From the NCBI GenBank assembly GCA_944389895.1, contig CALXOA010000054.1:1-64000 (forward strand): 64,000 bases of DNA, written 5' to 3'. Below are positions 34,345 through 43,800 of this stretch, one piece after another (position 1 is the first letter of the stretch; each line of letters begins with the position of its first letter). A model generated the notes under the pieces. That model made no database searches. It saw nothing but the letters and a program-made list of their open reading frames with translations, and had not been told where the DNA came from. Position numbers and translations under genes: made by a program. This DNA is from an uncultured Victivallis sp. Lineage in GTDB: Bacteria; Verrucomicrobiota; Lentisphaeria; Victivallales; Victivallaceae.

Positions 34345-34385
34345 GTCGACTCCTCCTTGTCTTCCGTCGATTGTTTTTTTTTGCT

Positions 34386-34398
34386 GTTTATTTTGGAA
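34386..34398. promoter_or_regulatory. Inverted repeat arm (GTTTATTTTGGAA) in the repressor-Rad52 control region
   Basis: This 13-base arm is the exact reverse complement of 34511-34523. It lies about 40 bp upstream of the Rad52-like start and is a candidate repressor-binding site. Confidence 0.55.
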
Positions 34399-34510
34399 AT
34401 CTGCGGCAAAAAAAATCCCGCCGCCCTGTTTTCTGCGGATTCTCTGCTCAAAATATTTGCCGGGTACGGTTGAAAAATACATTTTTGCCCGGTGTTCGAA
34501 GTTCAATATA

Positions 34511-34523
34511 TTCCAAAATAAAC
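34511..34523. promoter_or_regulatory. Inverted repeat arm (TTCCAAAATAAAC), partner of 34386-34398
   Basis: This is a perfect 13-base inverse match with 112 bp between arms, in a very AT-rich region. A related palindrome-like stretch, GTTTTTATTTTAAAC, lies near 34567-34581, closer to the repressor start. Confidence 0.55.
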
Positions 34524-34629
34524 AAAAATCAAGATAAAAAAAGAAAAAATAGTTTTAAAAAAAGATTGTTTTTATTTTAAACGTGTGCTATCTTGTCAGG
34601 GAAGAAAAAACGGAAAGGAGAGCCGGCTC

Positions 34630-35625
34630 ATGATCACAATCAACAAAAGAATCCAGGAGTGTCTGAGACAGGCGGTAGAGGAGAACGGCAGCGTTCTGCA
34701 GCTTGCCCGCCGGATGGGAGTCATGCATACGACGGTCCGCAACTGGCTCTCCGGCGACACCCGGCGGATCAATGAGACGAGTTGGGAACGTCTGGTTCAT
34801 TTTCTGAAACCGTACCTCTCCGGGGAGGAGTACGAAGCATTTCTCGCTCCGGTGCGCCGTCTGGATCGGGGAGCCGGAACAACCGTGACGACTGCTCCTC
34901 CGGCGGTACCGAACACCATCCGCAACACCCCCGAGCTGCGCGAATGCATCAAGGATGCAATGTTGCGCCGAGGGGTGCGTGATGCCGGGGAACTGCGCCG
35001 TCTGATCGGCTACGATTCGACCCATTCTCTGGAACGGCTGCTGAACGGTAAATTGAACTGGTTTCCCGACATCCTTTCCGCAGTGTTCGACGTTCTGGAA
35101 ATCCCGCACGACGATGCGCCGATCTCTCCCGGGGAACGGATGCTGCTGGCTCCGGCAGGGATTTTCAATGACGGCGGAATGTTGATCCGGCCGATTCCGG
35201 TTGTCGACTGGGCGAATGCCGCCGATTACATCGACAGCCTGGTGGTCGGCGGCGGAACCGTGTTGCGCAGGTGGGATCCTGAGAGCACCGAGGTGGTACC
35301 GGCTCCGATCGGGGTACGCCGTGGAGCGGTGTCGCTGCGCATTCACGGGCAGTCGATGGAGCCGAAACTGCTCGACGGCGACAAGATCATCTGCGAACCG
35401 GTGGAGGGGTTCGACGAGATTCCGAACAACAAGGTTGTGGTCGCAAAATTTTCCGATACCTACGAAAAGTGCTCGAACTGCCTCGTCTGCAAGCGGCTGC
35501 GACGGATTGCCGGAACCGTCTGCCTGGTCAGCGACAACCCCGCCGGGCGCACGTTTGACGATGTCCACCCCTCTGACGTCACCTGGGTCGGCGTCGTGGT
35601 GGGAAAGTATTCCGACGAGATCTGA
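34630..35625 (+). CDS. S24 (LexA/CI-like) repressor with two helix-turn-helix segments
   Basis: The 331-residue product has an N-terminal HTH (SVLQLARRMGVMHTTVRNWL, about 20-42). A second helical, DNA-binding-like unit follows at about 100-160 (DAGELRRLIGYDSTHSLERL). From about residue 185 comes an S24 peptidase-like domain: HGQSMEPKLLDGDK contains Ser242, and CLVCKRLRRIAG contains Lys288, the catalytic dyad positions. It has a Cys pair (CSNCLVC) just before Lys288 that is unusual. A possible Ala176-Gly177 cleavage bond lies 66 residues before the Ser, farther than in LexA. It faces the Rad52 operon and is probably its repressor. ATG 34630 follows AAGGAG by about 10 bases. Confidence 0.85.
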   Translation: MITINKRIQECLRQAVEENGSVLQLARRMGVMHTTVRNWLSGDTRRINETSWERLVHFLKPYLSGEEYEAFLAPVRRLDRGAGTTVTTAPPAVPNTIRNTPELRECIKDAMLRRGVRDAGELRRLIGYDSTHSLERLLNGKLNWFPDILSAVFDVLEIPHDDAPISPGERMLLAPAGIFNDGGMLIRPIPVVDWANAADYIDSLVVGGGTVLRRWDPESTEVVPAPIGVRRGAVSLRIHGQSMEPKLLDGDKIICEPVEGFDEIPNNKVVVAKFSDTYEKCSNCLVCKRLRRIAGTVCLVSDNPAGRTFDDVHPSDVTWVGVVVGKYSDEI

Positions 35626-35745
35626 AAACGCTCCTTCCTCTCCGGAAAGGGGGAGGGGCCGTTTCCCGGTTTCGCTGCAGCGGCGCGGATTACCGGGAAT
35701 GGAATACGGTGTGACAGCGGGCAGTTCCCGCCGGAGGAGACCGGA

Positions 35746-35970
35746 TCAGTTTCCGCTGCCGAACTGACTGTTTGCGCGACTTACCCAGTGGTTGATCACC
35801 GGCAGAAGTGTGAAATCCTCAATCCCCTCCCGCTGGAAACACCAGTTGCAGTAGGGGCAATTCGGATAGATCTCCAGATCCGCGGGGACGAGTCGTTCTC
35901 CGCAGTTTGGACATACCAGCTGATCGGCAGCCGGAATCCCGGGACGTAATTGTGATCTCCGTTTTACCAT
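35746..35970 (-). CDS. Small double-CxxC zinc-ribbon protein
   Basis: The 74-residue product has VCPNCGERL and, 20 residues on, NCPYCNWC, a four-Cys pattern typical of zinc ribbons. It begins MVKRRSQLRPG. No function can be named; such proteins often bind nucleic acids or act as chaperone-like adaptors. It has no strong ribosome site (the upstream bases are TTATCTTTATT), so the start or the expression is uncertain. It is divergent from argH, with the argH promoter boxes just upstream. Confidence 0.65.
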   Translation of the reverse strand: MVKRRSQLRPGIPAADQLVCPNCGERLVPADLEIYPNCPYCNWCFQREGIEDFTLLPVINHWVSRANSQFGSGN

Positions 35971-35997
35971 AATAAAGATAATATAACCCCCTGACGA

Positions 35998-36026
35998 TTG
36001 AAAATCCAGTCCGCCGCAGTTACATT
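35998..36026 (+). promoter_or_regulatory. Candidate promoter of argH
   Basis: TTGAAA (35998-36003), a 17-base spacer and TACATT (36021-36026) read toward argH, leaving a leader of about 50 bases. Confidence 0.6.
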
Positions 36027-36083
36027 AATGGGAATAATTTCGGGTTTCTGCAATTGTCAATGGATACGGAACAGGAAGGTCAC

Positions 36084-37454
36084 ATGGCACTCTGGGGAGG
36101 CAGGTTCAGTTCGGCGACCCGCGACGAGGTCGCACTCTATTCGGAGTCGATTTCATTCGACAAACGGCTTTACCGGCATGACATCGAAGGCAGCAAGGCT
36201 CATGTGAAAATGCTTGCCGCCCGGGGGATTATCCCGCAGGCGACCTGCGATGCGATCCGGGCCGAGCTGGATAACATCCGTCGTCGGATTGAAGCGGGCG
36301 ACTTCACTTACGATATCGCATTGGAGGATATCCATATGCATATCGAGAGCGCGTTGATCGAGGCGCTCGGCAGCGAAGGGGCGCGTGTCCATTCCGCCCG
36401 GAGCCGCAACGATCAGGTGGCGCTCGACATCCGTCTCTATCTGCGTGAGGAGATCGATTTCCTGATCGGAGAGATCCGCCACTTTCAGCGGGCACTCGTC
36501 GGACAGGCGGCGGCGAATCCGGAGGTGATTCTGCCCGGCTTCACCCATCTGCAACATGCGCAGGTGGTCTGTTTCGCCCACCACATGCTCGCTTACGTCG
36601 AGATGCTCGACCGCGACGCCGAGCGTCTGGCCGACTGCCGGCGCCGGGTCAATGTGATGCCGCTCGGTTCCGGCGCGCTGGCCGGTTCGACGTTGCCGAT
36701 CGATCGTGAGATGGTCTGTCGTGAGCTCGGATTCGACCGGGTGACCCGGAACAGCATGGATGCTGTTGCCGACCGTGATTTCGCGATAGAGCTGGTGAAT
36801 GCGCTGGCGATTTTCGCGATGCACACCAGCCGTCTTTCGGAGGATCTGATTCTCTGGTGCAGCCAGGAGTTCGGATTTGTCGAGCTGGACGATGCATTCT
36901 GTACCGGTTCATCGCTGATGCCGCAGAAGAAGAATCCCGATGTCTGTGAACTGACCCGCGGCAAGACTGCGCGGGTCTACGGCGATCTGACCGCATTGCT
37001 GACGATGTGCAAGGGATTGCCGCTGACTTACAACCGCGATCTGCAGGAGGATAAGGTCGCGATCTTCGATGCACTCGATACGGTCAAGATGATTCTGAAG
37101 GTCTATCCGCCGATGATCGAAACGATGCGGATCCGCCCCGAAGCGATGCGGGCGGCCGCGAGTGATCCGGCGCTGATGGCGACCGATCTGGCCGAAAAAC
37201 TGGTGGAGCTCAAGGTTCCGTTCCGGACGGCGCACCACCGGGTCGGGTCGTTTGTCAAATACTGCCGGGAACGGGGAAAACGGCTCGATGAGGTGACGCT
37301 GGAGGAGATGCGTGAGACGATTCCCGAGGCGACTCCGGAGTTCCTGACGCTTTTTGATCCGGTCAAGAGTGTTGCCAAACGTGACGTCACCGGCGGAACC
37401 GGTTACCATCAGGTGGCACAGCAGATTGAATACTGGAAAAATCTGCTGGCGTGA
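36084..37454 (+). CDS. argH: Argininosuccinate lyase
   Basis: ArgH splits argininosuccinate into arginine and fumarate, the last step of arginine synthesis. The 456-residue product is of usual length and has MALWGGRFSSAT at the start, the HMHIESALIEALG and HSARSRNDQVALD stretches, LPGFTHLQHAQ, and the superfamily signature GSSLMPQKKNPD. ATG 36084 is chosen because all ArgH proteins begin near the WGGRF motif and GGAAGG lies just before it; 36060 would add eight unsupported residues. The gene stands alone, upstream of the rpsB-tsf operon, in a cytoplasmic housekeeping setting. Confidence 0.96.
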   Translation: MALWGGRFSSATRDEVALYSESISFDKRLYRHDIEGSKAHVKMLAARGIIPQATCDAIRAELDNIRRRIEAGDFTYDIALEDIHMHIESALIEALGSEGARVHSARSRNDQVALDIRLYLREEIDFLIGEIRHFQRALVGQAAANPEVILPGFTHLQHAQVVCFAHHMLAYVEMLDRDAERLADCRRRVNVMPLGSGALAGSTLPIDREMVCRELGFDRVTRNSMDAVADRDFAIELVNALAIFAMHTSRLSEDLILWCSQEFGFVELDDAFCTGSSLMPQKKNPDVCELTRGKTARVYGDLTALLTMCKGLPLTYNRDLQEDKVAIFDALDTVKMILKVYPPMIETMRIRPEAMRAAASDPALMATDLAEKLVELKVPFRTAHHRVGSFVKYCRERGKRLDEVTLEEMRETIPEATPEFLTLFDPVKSVAKRDVTGGTGYHQVAQQIEYWKNLLA

Positions 37455-37466
37455 GTGGTTCCGGGC

Positions 37467-37495
37467 TTGAAAAAGATTTGGGAACGATCTATATT
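37467..37495 (+). promoter_or_regulatory. Promoter of the rpsB-tsf operon
   Basis: TTGAAA (37467-37472), a 17-base spacer and TATATT (37490-37495) lie about 110 bp before rpsB. The untranslated leader of about 100 bases could hold autoregulatory structure, as known for rpsB in other bacteria. Confidence 0.65.
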
Positions 37496-37602
37496 AACCG
37501 AATTGCCGCCTCCCGTATGCATGGGAAGCGGTTCGTAAAAAACCAAACGGATGGCGTCTTGAGGAAAGTAAAGCGCCGCAAACAGGAAAGGAAGCCGTGA
37601 AA

Positions 37603-38520
37603 ATGGCCAAGATCAGCATCAACGATTTGTTGGAAGCCGGGTGTCACTTCGGTCACCAGACCCGCCGCTGGAACCCCAAAATGAAGGAGTTCGTCTACGG
37701 TGCGAAGAATGGAATCAGCATCATCGACCTCACCAAGACCATGTATCAGATTGCGGCTGCCTGCAATTTTCTGCAGCGCGTTGTGGCTGACGGCGGCGAC
37801 ATCCTGTTTGTCGGCACCAAGCGCCAGATCCGCGAATTGATCACCGGTTTCGCGGAAGAGACCGGCATGTTCTGTGTCTCCGAGCGCTGGCTCGGCGGTA
37901 CGCTGACCAACAACGTGACGATCCGCAAGAGCATCTCCAAGATGGGTGAGATCGATCAGATGCTCAACTCCGACGCGGTCAAGAACATGAAGAAGAAAGA
38001 GGTCTCCAGCATGGCGCGTCGCGCAGAGAAGCTGCACCGCGACCTCGACGGCATCGCTGCGATGAAGCGTCTGCCGGCGGCTCTGGTCGTAGTTGACGTC
38101 TGCAACGAGATCAATGCTGTTCGTGAGGCGAACAAACTCAACATTCCGATCGTCGCGATCGTCGACACCAACGGCGACCCCTCGCTGGTGGACTATCCCG
38201 TCGCCGCCAACGATGACGCGGTGAAATCGGTTCAGGTCATCTTCTCGCTGTTCGCCGAGGCGATCAAGGTTGCCAAGGAGATCTATCAGAAGAAGGTCAC
38301 CGAGGAGCGCGAAGCCGCCGAGGCGGCCAAGAAACTGGCTCAGGAGAAGGCTGACGATGAGGAGAAGGCGGAGAAGGCTGAAAAGCCGCGCCGCGCTCCG
38401 CGCGGCAAGGCGGCCGCAGGTGGGAAGACGGCGGAGGGGGAAGCCCCGAAAGCCGCTGCTGCCGAGGCCCCGAAGGCCGAAGCCGAGGCTCCGAAGGCTG
38501 ATGCCGCCACCGCGGAATAA
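37603..38520 (+). CDS. rpsB: 30S ribosomal protein S2 with acidic/basic low-complexity C-terminal extension
   Basis: S2 binds the 30S subunit and is needed for S1 recruitment. The 305-residue product has MAKISINDLLEAGCHFGHQT, RRWNPKMKEFVYGAKNGISI, GTKRQIRELI, RWLGGTLTNNVTIRKS and DTNGDPSLVDYPV, all S2 hallmarks. After about residue 223 a tail of Glu, Ala and Lys repeats (EEREAAEAAKKLAQEK... ending EAEAPKADAATAE) extends the protein beyond the usual 240-260 residues. ATG 37603 has GGAAG seven bases ahead; GTG 37597 is too close to it. tsf follows 29 bp later, the classic order. Confidence 0.97.
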   Translation: MAKISINDLLEAGCHFGHQTRRWNPKMKEFVYGAKNGISIIDLTKTMYQIAAACNFLQRVVADGGDILFVGTKRQIRELITGFAEETGMFCVSERWLGGTLTNNVTIRKSISKMGEIDQMLNSDAVKNMKKKEVSSMARRAEKLHRDLDGIAAMKRLPAALVVVDVCNEINAVREANKLNIPIVAIVDTNGDPSLVDYPVAANDDAVKSVQVIFSLFAEAIKVAKEIYQKKVTEEREAAEAAKKLAQEKADDEEKAEKAEKPRRAPRGKAAAGGKTAEGEAPKAAAAEAPKAEAEAPKADAATAE

Positions 38521-38549
38521 TCCACACGAACGTTTGAGGAGAGTGTAAT

Positions 38550-39365
38550 ATGGCTACGATTACCGCCAAAATGGTTTCCGACCTCCGGGAGAAGACCGGG
38601 GCCGGCATGATGGACTGCAAGAAGGCTCTGGTTGCCGCTGACGGCGACATGACGCTGGCGATTGAAAATCTTCGTAAATCCGGTGCCGCCAAGGCGGAGA
38701 AGAAGTCCGGGCGTGCGACCAATCAGGGCAAGGTCCTGACCGCGATCAAGGACGGCAAGGCCTCGATCGTCGAGGTCCTCTGCGAAACCGACTTCGCCGC
38801 CAAGACCGATAAATTCGTCAATCTGGTCACCGGCATTGCCGCGAACATGCTCTCTCTGGACGGAGACGGTGATGTCACCGCCGCTGTTCAGGAAGTGGAG
38901 AAAACCAATCTGACCGATCACATCGGCGTGATCGGCGAGAACATGCAGATCCGCCGTGCCGCGAAGTGGGTGGGTTCCGATGCCAGCTGCTTCGTCAGCT
39001 ATCACCATGACGGCGGCCGCGTCAGCGTGCTGGTCGAGGTGGAAGGGGAGAGCGATCCGGCGATTCTGAACGATCTTTGTCTGCATATCGCGGCTTTCAG
39101 CCCGCGCTACATTGCTCCGTCGGACATCCCGGCTGAAGTGATCGCCAAGGAGAAGGAGATTGCCGCTGCCGCCGATCCGAAACTGGCCGGTAAGCCCGCT
39201 GCCATGCTCGACAAGATCCTTGCCGGAAAGATCAACAAATTCTACACCGAAGTCTGCCTGATGAATCAGCCGTGGGTTCGGGACGACAAGACCTGTCTCG
39301 CGAAGCTGCGGCCGAACCTGAAGGTCAAGCGCTTTGTTCGCTGGGAAGTCGGCGAAGAGCTCTGA
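38550..39365 (+). CDS. tsf: Elongation factor Ts
   Basis: EF-Ts exchanges GDP for GTP on EF-Tu. The 271-residue product starts MATITAKMVSDLREKTGAGM with MDCKKAL after it, the N-terminal domain signature, followed by SIVEVLCETDFAAKTDKFV. C-terminal core elements such as KINKFYTEVCLMNQPWVRDD follow. Length is typical of the two-subdomain core type. GAGGAGAG lies before the ATG. It is the second gene of the rpsB operon and is followed by an intrinsic terminator. Nothing unusual is seen. Confidence 0.97.
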   Translation: MATITAKMVSDLREKTGAGMMDCKKALVAADGDMTLAIENLRKSGAAKAEKKSGRATNQGKVLTAIKDGKASIVEVLCETDFAAKTDKFVNLVTGIAANMLSLDGDGDVTAAVQEVEKTNLTDHIGVIGENMQIRRAAKWVGSDASCFVSYHHDGGRVSVLVEVEGESDPAILNDLCLHIAAFSPRYIAPSDIPAEVIAKEKEIAAAADPKLAGKPAAMLDKILAGKINKFYTEVCLMNQPWVRDDKTCLAKLRPNLKVKRFVRWEVGEEL

Positions 39366-39400
39366 ATCGGGATTTCCCTTCCGGAGGGGAAATGAGAAAA

Positions 39401-39431
39401 AAAGGACGGGCCTGAGTGGTCCGTCCTTTTG
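39401..39431 (+). terminator. Intrinsic terminator of rpsB-tsf
   Basis: AAAAGGACGGGCC and GGTCCGTCCTTTT pair over 13 positions (one G-U) with a 5-base loop. A further TG and TTTT follow. The A run in front would also serve the minus strand. Confidence 0.85.
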
Positions 39432-39500
39432 TTTTCCCGGTCGCCGTTTTCTTCTCCAGGAACGGAATCGGGGAATCGGCGCCGGTGTCCCGTTGCCGGA

Positions 39501-39785
39501 TTAATCGAGGAGGATTTTATGCAGCTCAAGGGGGGCTTCGAGAATGGAATCCACCGCTTCGACAAAAGTTTTGAAGTGCGTGGTTTTCATATGGGCATCG
39601 AGCGAAGCGTCATCCTGCCAGGTCTCCAGAAAGAGATAGGTATCTTTGTTGAGCGCATCCGGCTTGCACTCGTAGCTGATGCAGCCGGAGTCGCTGCGTG
39701 AGGCTTCCAGCAGGGGCTTCAGCAGCTCCTGAAGTTTTTCCGAGCTGTTGGGATTGATCGAGAGGACGCCGATGATGTTGAACAT
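39501..39785 (-). CDS. Antibiotic biosynthesis monooxygenase (ABM) domain protein, YgiN-like
   Basis: The 94-residue product is a single ferredoxin-like ABM domain: NIIGVLSINPNSSEKLQELL, RSDSGCISYECKPDALNKDT, YLFLETWQDDASLDAHMKTT and HFKTFVEAVDSIL. Such small dimers are quinol monooxygenases or heme-degrading relatives; the exact activity cannot be told. ATG 39785 is favoured because AAGGAG lies six bases ahead, while the longer frame upstream has no such site. The gene stands alone, converging on tsf. Confidence 0.88.
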   Translation of the reverse strand: MFNIIGVLSINPNSSEKLQELLKPLLEASRSDSGCISYECKPDALNKDTYLFLETWQDDASLDAHMKTTHFKTFVEAVDSILEAPLELHKILLD

Positions 39786-40047
39786 GCTGAACTCCTTGCA
39801 GGCGGCATTGCAGGAAGGGCCGGCGATCGCTCCATTGCCGGCCGTGAGGGACGGAGACGACCGGAAAGTACTCTGCCCGATCTGCCGCATGGAAATGATT
39901 CTTCGTGATTTTATGCGCGGCCTGTCATAATATACAGGGTGGTGGGGAAAATTGCAATTCCCCGAGTTCCCCCGTGCCCGCGGATTTGCAAAACCTTGCA
40001 GGGGTTGTATATTGGGAGGTAGAAATCAATGCCGGGAGGAATGTCGA

Positions 40048-40788
40048 ATGGATGTCTGTTTTATACCGGAAGCGGTACGTCGGCTGGTCGTTGAAAGCTG
40101 TGCCGGGGAAGAGGAGCCGGTATGTGCGGTGCGGTTGGGGGGTACATTCGATGGCGGGGCAGGTGAGGGATTTCTATTGCTGTATCCGACGCAACTGGTG
40201 GCGGTGGATCGACAGTTCGGCGATGAGTTCCGTTTGAGAAGTTGTGTTCCGGGGGAACTTCAGGTGGTGCGTTTTGAGGATGGCGGAAACCGGATTGATT
40301 TCACTCTGGTGATAGCCGGGGAAACGCTCACCGGCTATGCCTCGTTTTCCGAGGCGGAAGCGCTGCGTACTCTGATGAATCAGTGGCGCGGGATGGAGAG
40401 CCGCATGGTGCCCGTTTCCCCCGCGGCGGAGTTGTTTGCTGCCGGCTTGATCTTTGCCGCGGCTTCCGACGGTGCGATGAGTCCCGAGCAGGAGCGTTTG
40501 ATTCATACCCTCTGCCCGCTTCCTGCGGTGCGTGCGGGGGAGGGCTATGTGCAGAATCACTCCTTCGAAGAGTTTGCGGCTGCGGCCAGAGAGTTGTTCG
40601 ACCACGATCGGATGACCAGTCTGCTGGCCAATCAGCTGGAGGTCCTGATGGCCGATGGCGATCTCTGCCGGGCAGAAATGGGATTCCTGAAACGGGAGGC
40701 CGCCCTCCTGGCGTATCCCGAAGCGGAATATCGGCAGCTGCGCAATTTCCTGATTCTGAAAAATCAGGCCACCATTTTCTTCGAATGA
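40048..40788 (+). CDS. Protein with C-terminal TerB-like helical domain
   Basis: The 246-residue product starts at ATG 40048 (MDVCFIPEAVRRLVVE), which has GGGAGG eight bases upstream. About residues 1-120 are beta-rich with no recognised family (GFLLLYPTQLVAVDRQFGDE). About 130-240 resemble tellurite-resistance TerB-like helical repeats: AAGLIFAAASDGAMSPEQER in one half and LLANQLEVLMADGDLCRAEM in the other, each with the Asp-Gly-x-x-x-x-x-Glu pattern that binds metal in TerB. It is soluble. It stands between the ABM gene and the pseudopilin operon. The role is unknown. Confidence 0.75.
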   Translation: MDVCFIPEAVRRLVVESCAGEEEPVCAVRLGGTFDGGAGEGFLLLYPTQLVAVDRQFGDEFRLRSCVPGELQVVRFEDGGNRIDFTLVIAGETLTGYASFSEAEALRTLMNQWRGMESRMVPVSPAAELFAAGLIFAAASDGAMSPEQERLIHTLCPLPAVRAGEGYVQNHSFEEFAAAARELFDHDRMTSLLANQLEVLMADGDLCRAEMGFLKREAALLAYPEAEYRQLRNFLILKNQATIFFE

Positions 40789-40823
40789 AAAACGGCCGGC
40801 AGGAGAACTCCCCTGCCGGCCGT
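40788..40823. terminator. Bidirectional terminator between the TerB-like gene and the pseudopilin operon
   Basis: ACGGCCGGCAGG (40792-40803) and CCTGCCGGCCGT (40812-40823) form a 12-bp stem with an 8-base loop. The five A at the left give a U tract on the minus strand, so it best serves the gspK-like end. Confidence 0.8.
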
Positions 40824-40837
40824 CGGACTCTCCTGCT

Positions 40838-43800
40838 TCAATCGATGTATTCGATCTTCCGCAACATCATCTTGCCGTTGGTCGGATTCCGGTCCAGGGT
40901 GGCGATGATCTTCACCTCGCCGGTGATTTCGTCGAAGTAGATGTGCTGGTCGGGGGAATTGCTCGGCGCCGTCGCATCCGATTCGATATCGAATTGTCCC
41001 AACCGGCAGTCACGGGAAATCGCCGTCCCGTCATACCGCAGCTTGGTGATGTTCACGTCGGACCCGTCTCCGCCGACATCCCGGATCGTCTGGGCAACGA
41101 TCAGAACCTGAACCACATTCGGCAACGCCCCGGTGGAGGCGTTCAGCAGGTTGATGGTCTTTCCGATGATCTCCTCCTGCTGCGCATCGTTGTCCGGAGT
41201 CAGCAGACCGAAGGCATTGCCGAGACAGTAGTCAACTCCCCAGTCGAGGAACTGAGCCCGGCTTTCAAAGGGACGGTCCCCGTCATCCTGCATGAAACGG
41301 GTCTGCACGTCGGAATAATATGCGTCATCACCGGTCAACAGTGTTCCGCTGGTCGTCGCCGGTATCCCGTTGTCATTGAAGGCCGCGGCATTCTGATCGT
41401 AACGCAGATTCTGGAACAACGCTTTGATCAGATCCTCGTCATAATCGCCGCGATTGGTGTTTTCCGTACTGTCCCAGAGCATATTCACGTCGAGTTTTCC
41501 GTAGGTGCGGGCGGGAGCGGTGTTGCTGTCACTGATCGTGACTTCATCCAGAATGCCGCCGTCTCCGGATTGATAGGAGGTCCCTGCCGTATCGTTCCAG
41601 TCCTTGCTTATGGCGTGATCTGAGAGCTGAATCCGGTCGGACGGATTGGCCGGGCTGCCGGCCAACTTCAGATTGATCGTCTCCCAGGCCGCACCACGGT
41701 GGATCATTCCGAGCTCCCAGAGGCTCTTCATCGGCGCATCGGCGATCACCGCCGTGGAGATGTGCTTCACGGCATCAATCCAGGCGGGATCGGTGACGGT
41801 TTCCATGTCGATGGCGCTGGGATCGGTATAATCCTCGGGCGAAGCCGGATTGCTGCAATGGTTGACCTTGCCGGTGATTGTTCCTCCGGCATACTTGTCG
41901 GAAAAATCCATCGTGATTCGCTGCGGGGTTTCGTTGTTCTCAAATCCGGTGATCCCGAGCTTGATCTTCCAGTCGCTTTCCGCCGTCGTGGCAGGAGCCA
42001 GTTTGAGGTTGAGGTTTTGACGCGGATCGCGAACCATGATGCCGCCGATGTAGATGTTGTTGCTGTTGGCGGGGATGTCGACACCGGTGCCGGAAACCGC
42101 CACCCACCCCTCTGCCGGGTCGAGCGCATCTCCGGAGACCGGATCGACGAATGGTTCGGTTCTGTTGAACAGATTGTATGTCAATGTGGTTCCCGAGGCG
42201 GGCAGCGTATCGGTATCTCCGCAGGGTACCCGGACAAAGTCGGCGCCGATCTGTTCTGTAGTGTTGTCATGCAGCACCATCGGCCCGAGCCGGAACTTCA
42301 CATCCGTGATTTCAAACCGGATGCTGGTGATTTCGGCCGCAACTATGGAAATTTTCTGGGCTCCGGGATCCGGAATATCAAACTCACTCAGAAAATCGAA
42401 GGTGACCGGGGTCAGAAAATCGGTCGACGCCCCACCCGTGGTGGTCGTCAGCTCCCGGCTGCCGGCCTTGTAGCCGCCGGCGGCGGAAATACCCTCAAAA
42501 TCGATTCTCACATCCCTGTCCGCGTCGGCGCTCATCGAAAGTGTTTGTGCATCGACGGATCTCCTTTCGATCTGGACCTCCTGATTGGTTGTCGCTCCGG
42601 TGGCGGGGTCGGTAAGAGTGTAGGTGATATGGCCGTTGACGGTGACCCTCACGGTGACGTCGAGCTGGTTGAGACGGGTTGCAAAGGTATAGTTTGCCGG
42701 GGTGGTTGAGCCGTAGATGTTGATGATCTCAGCCAGATATTCCGGCCTGATGTTCACGGAGACTTCCGCTCTGTCCACTCTGGTCTTGCCCGCTTCCACC
42801 GTCACCGTGATGGTCGGCTCCACTTCAAGCCCCAGGGCAACCTCGTTGATGTACCATGTTTTTTCGTTGCCGGTAAATTCCGGCCAGCCGCTTTCATCTC
42901 CCTCAATGGCATTCAGCCATCCCGTCGCGGCAATATTGGAGGTCGGAATGGAGTCATCGTCGCAGAAGTCGTTCAAATTGGCGACGATCTGTTTCCGCCT
43001 CAGTTCCAGCGAAGAGAAAGAGCCCGGGGTGTCGGCGATTGATTTCAGGAAGGGCAGTCCGGTATCGGCCGGAATGTTTCTTGCCTGCTCTTTGAAGATG
43101 ATGGCGTCATCGGCCAGAAATTCGACACGATCCTCGGAATTGGAATTGTCAACACCATTATTGGCGGTGTTGAACCGGGTGTTCCAGTCGGTTCCGCCGA
43201 GGTTGAAACGGTAGGCGTAGTTCTGCCGTGACCCATCCTCGAAGAGGAAGGCTTCAAAATCGGCGGGCTGGGTACCTTCACTGAACCACCGTTCAATCCA
43301 ATCTCTTGCCCTGTCCGAGTCGGTGCCGTCGAAGAAATTCGTCTGGTAGGCGGTGTAGAGTTCGTCGTAGTAGGCCGGAATGTTGGAGGGATCGAGCAGA
43401 TTGCGCAACGAACTTGACGGTGTTGCGTGATCGGTGAAAACCGTCGTGTCATCGACGTTTATTTCACCGATGTCGACGCCCATGCGTTCCTGGGTTGTAA
43501 TGTCCTCGGGGCGATCGGCGGCTCCCTTGAGCACCCGGCTCAGGTTGAGACGACTGTTGGACATCGGCGGCAGCACCTGATAGGCGATCCGCCCGATGAT
43601 TTTGCGGCTCCTCGAAGTCTGCTGGCCGGAACTTGAAATGTCGCCCGCGCTCTCGTCTTCCGCCTTGTCGTAGATAAACGCCCATTTTGCCTTGCTGTCA
43701 TCGGCCGTGTAACCGACGACATTGCCGAAGTAGTTCAGTTTGGAAAACTGCTGATTGAGCTGATTGCTGCTGTAGCGGAGCTGATCCTCCGCGTCGATGT

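Noticed and set aside
39786..39890. Longer start for the ABM monooxygenase
   Set aside because: The extra 35 residues precede the domain start and lack a ribosome site, while ATG 39785 has AAGGAG six bases ahead.
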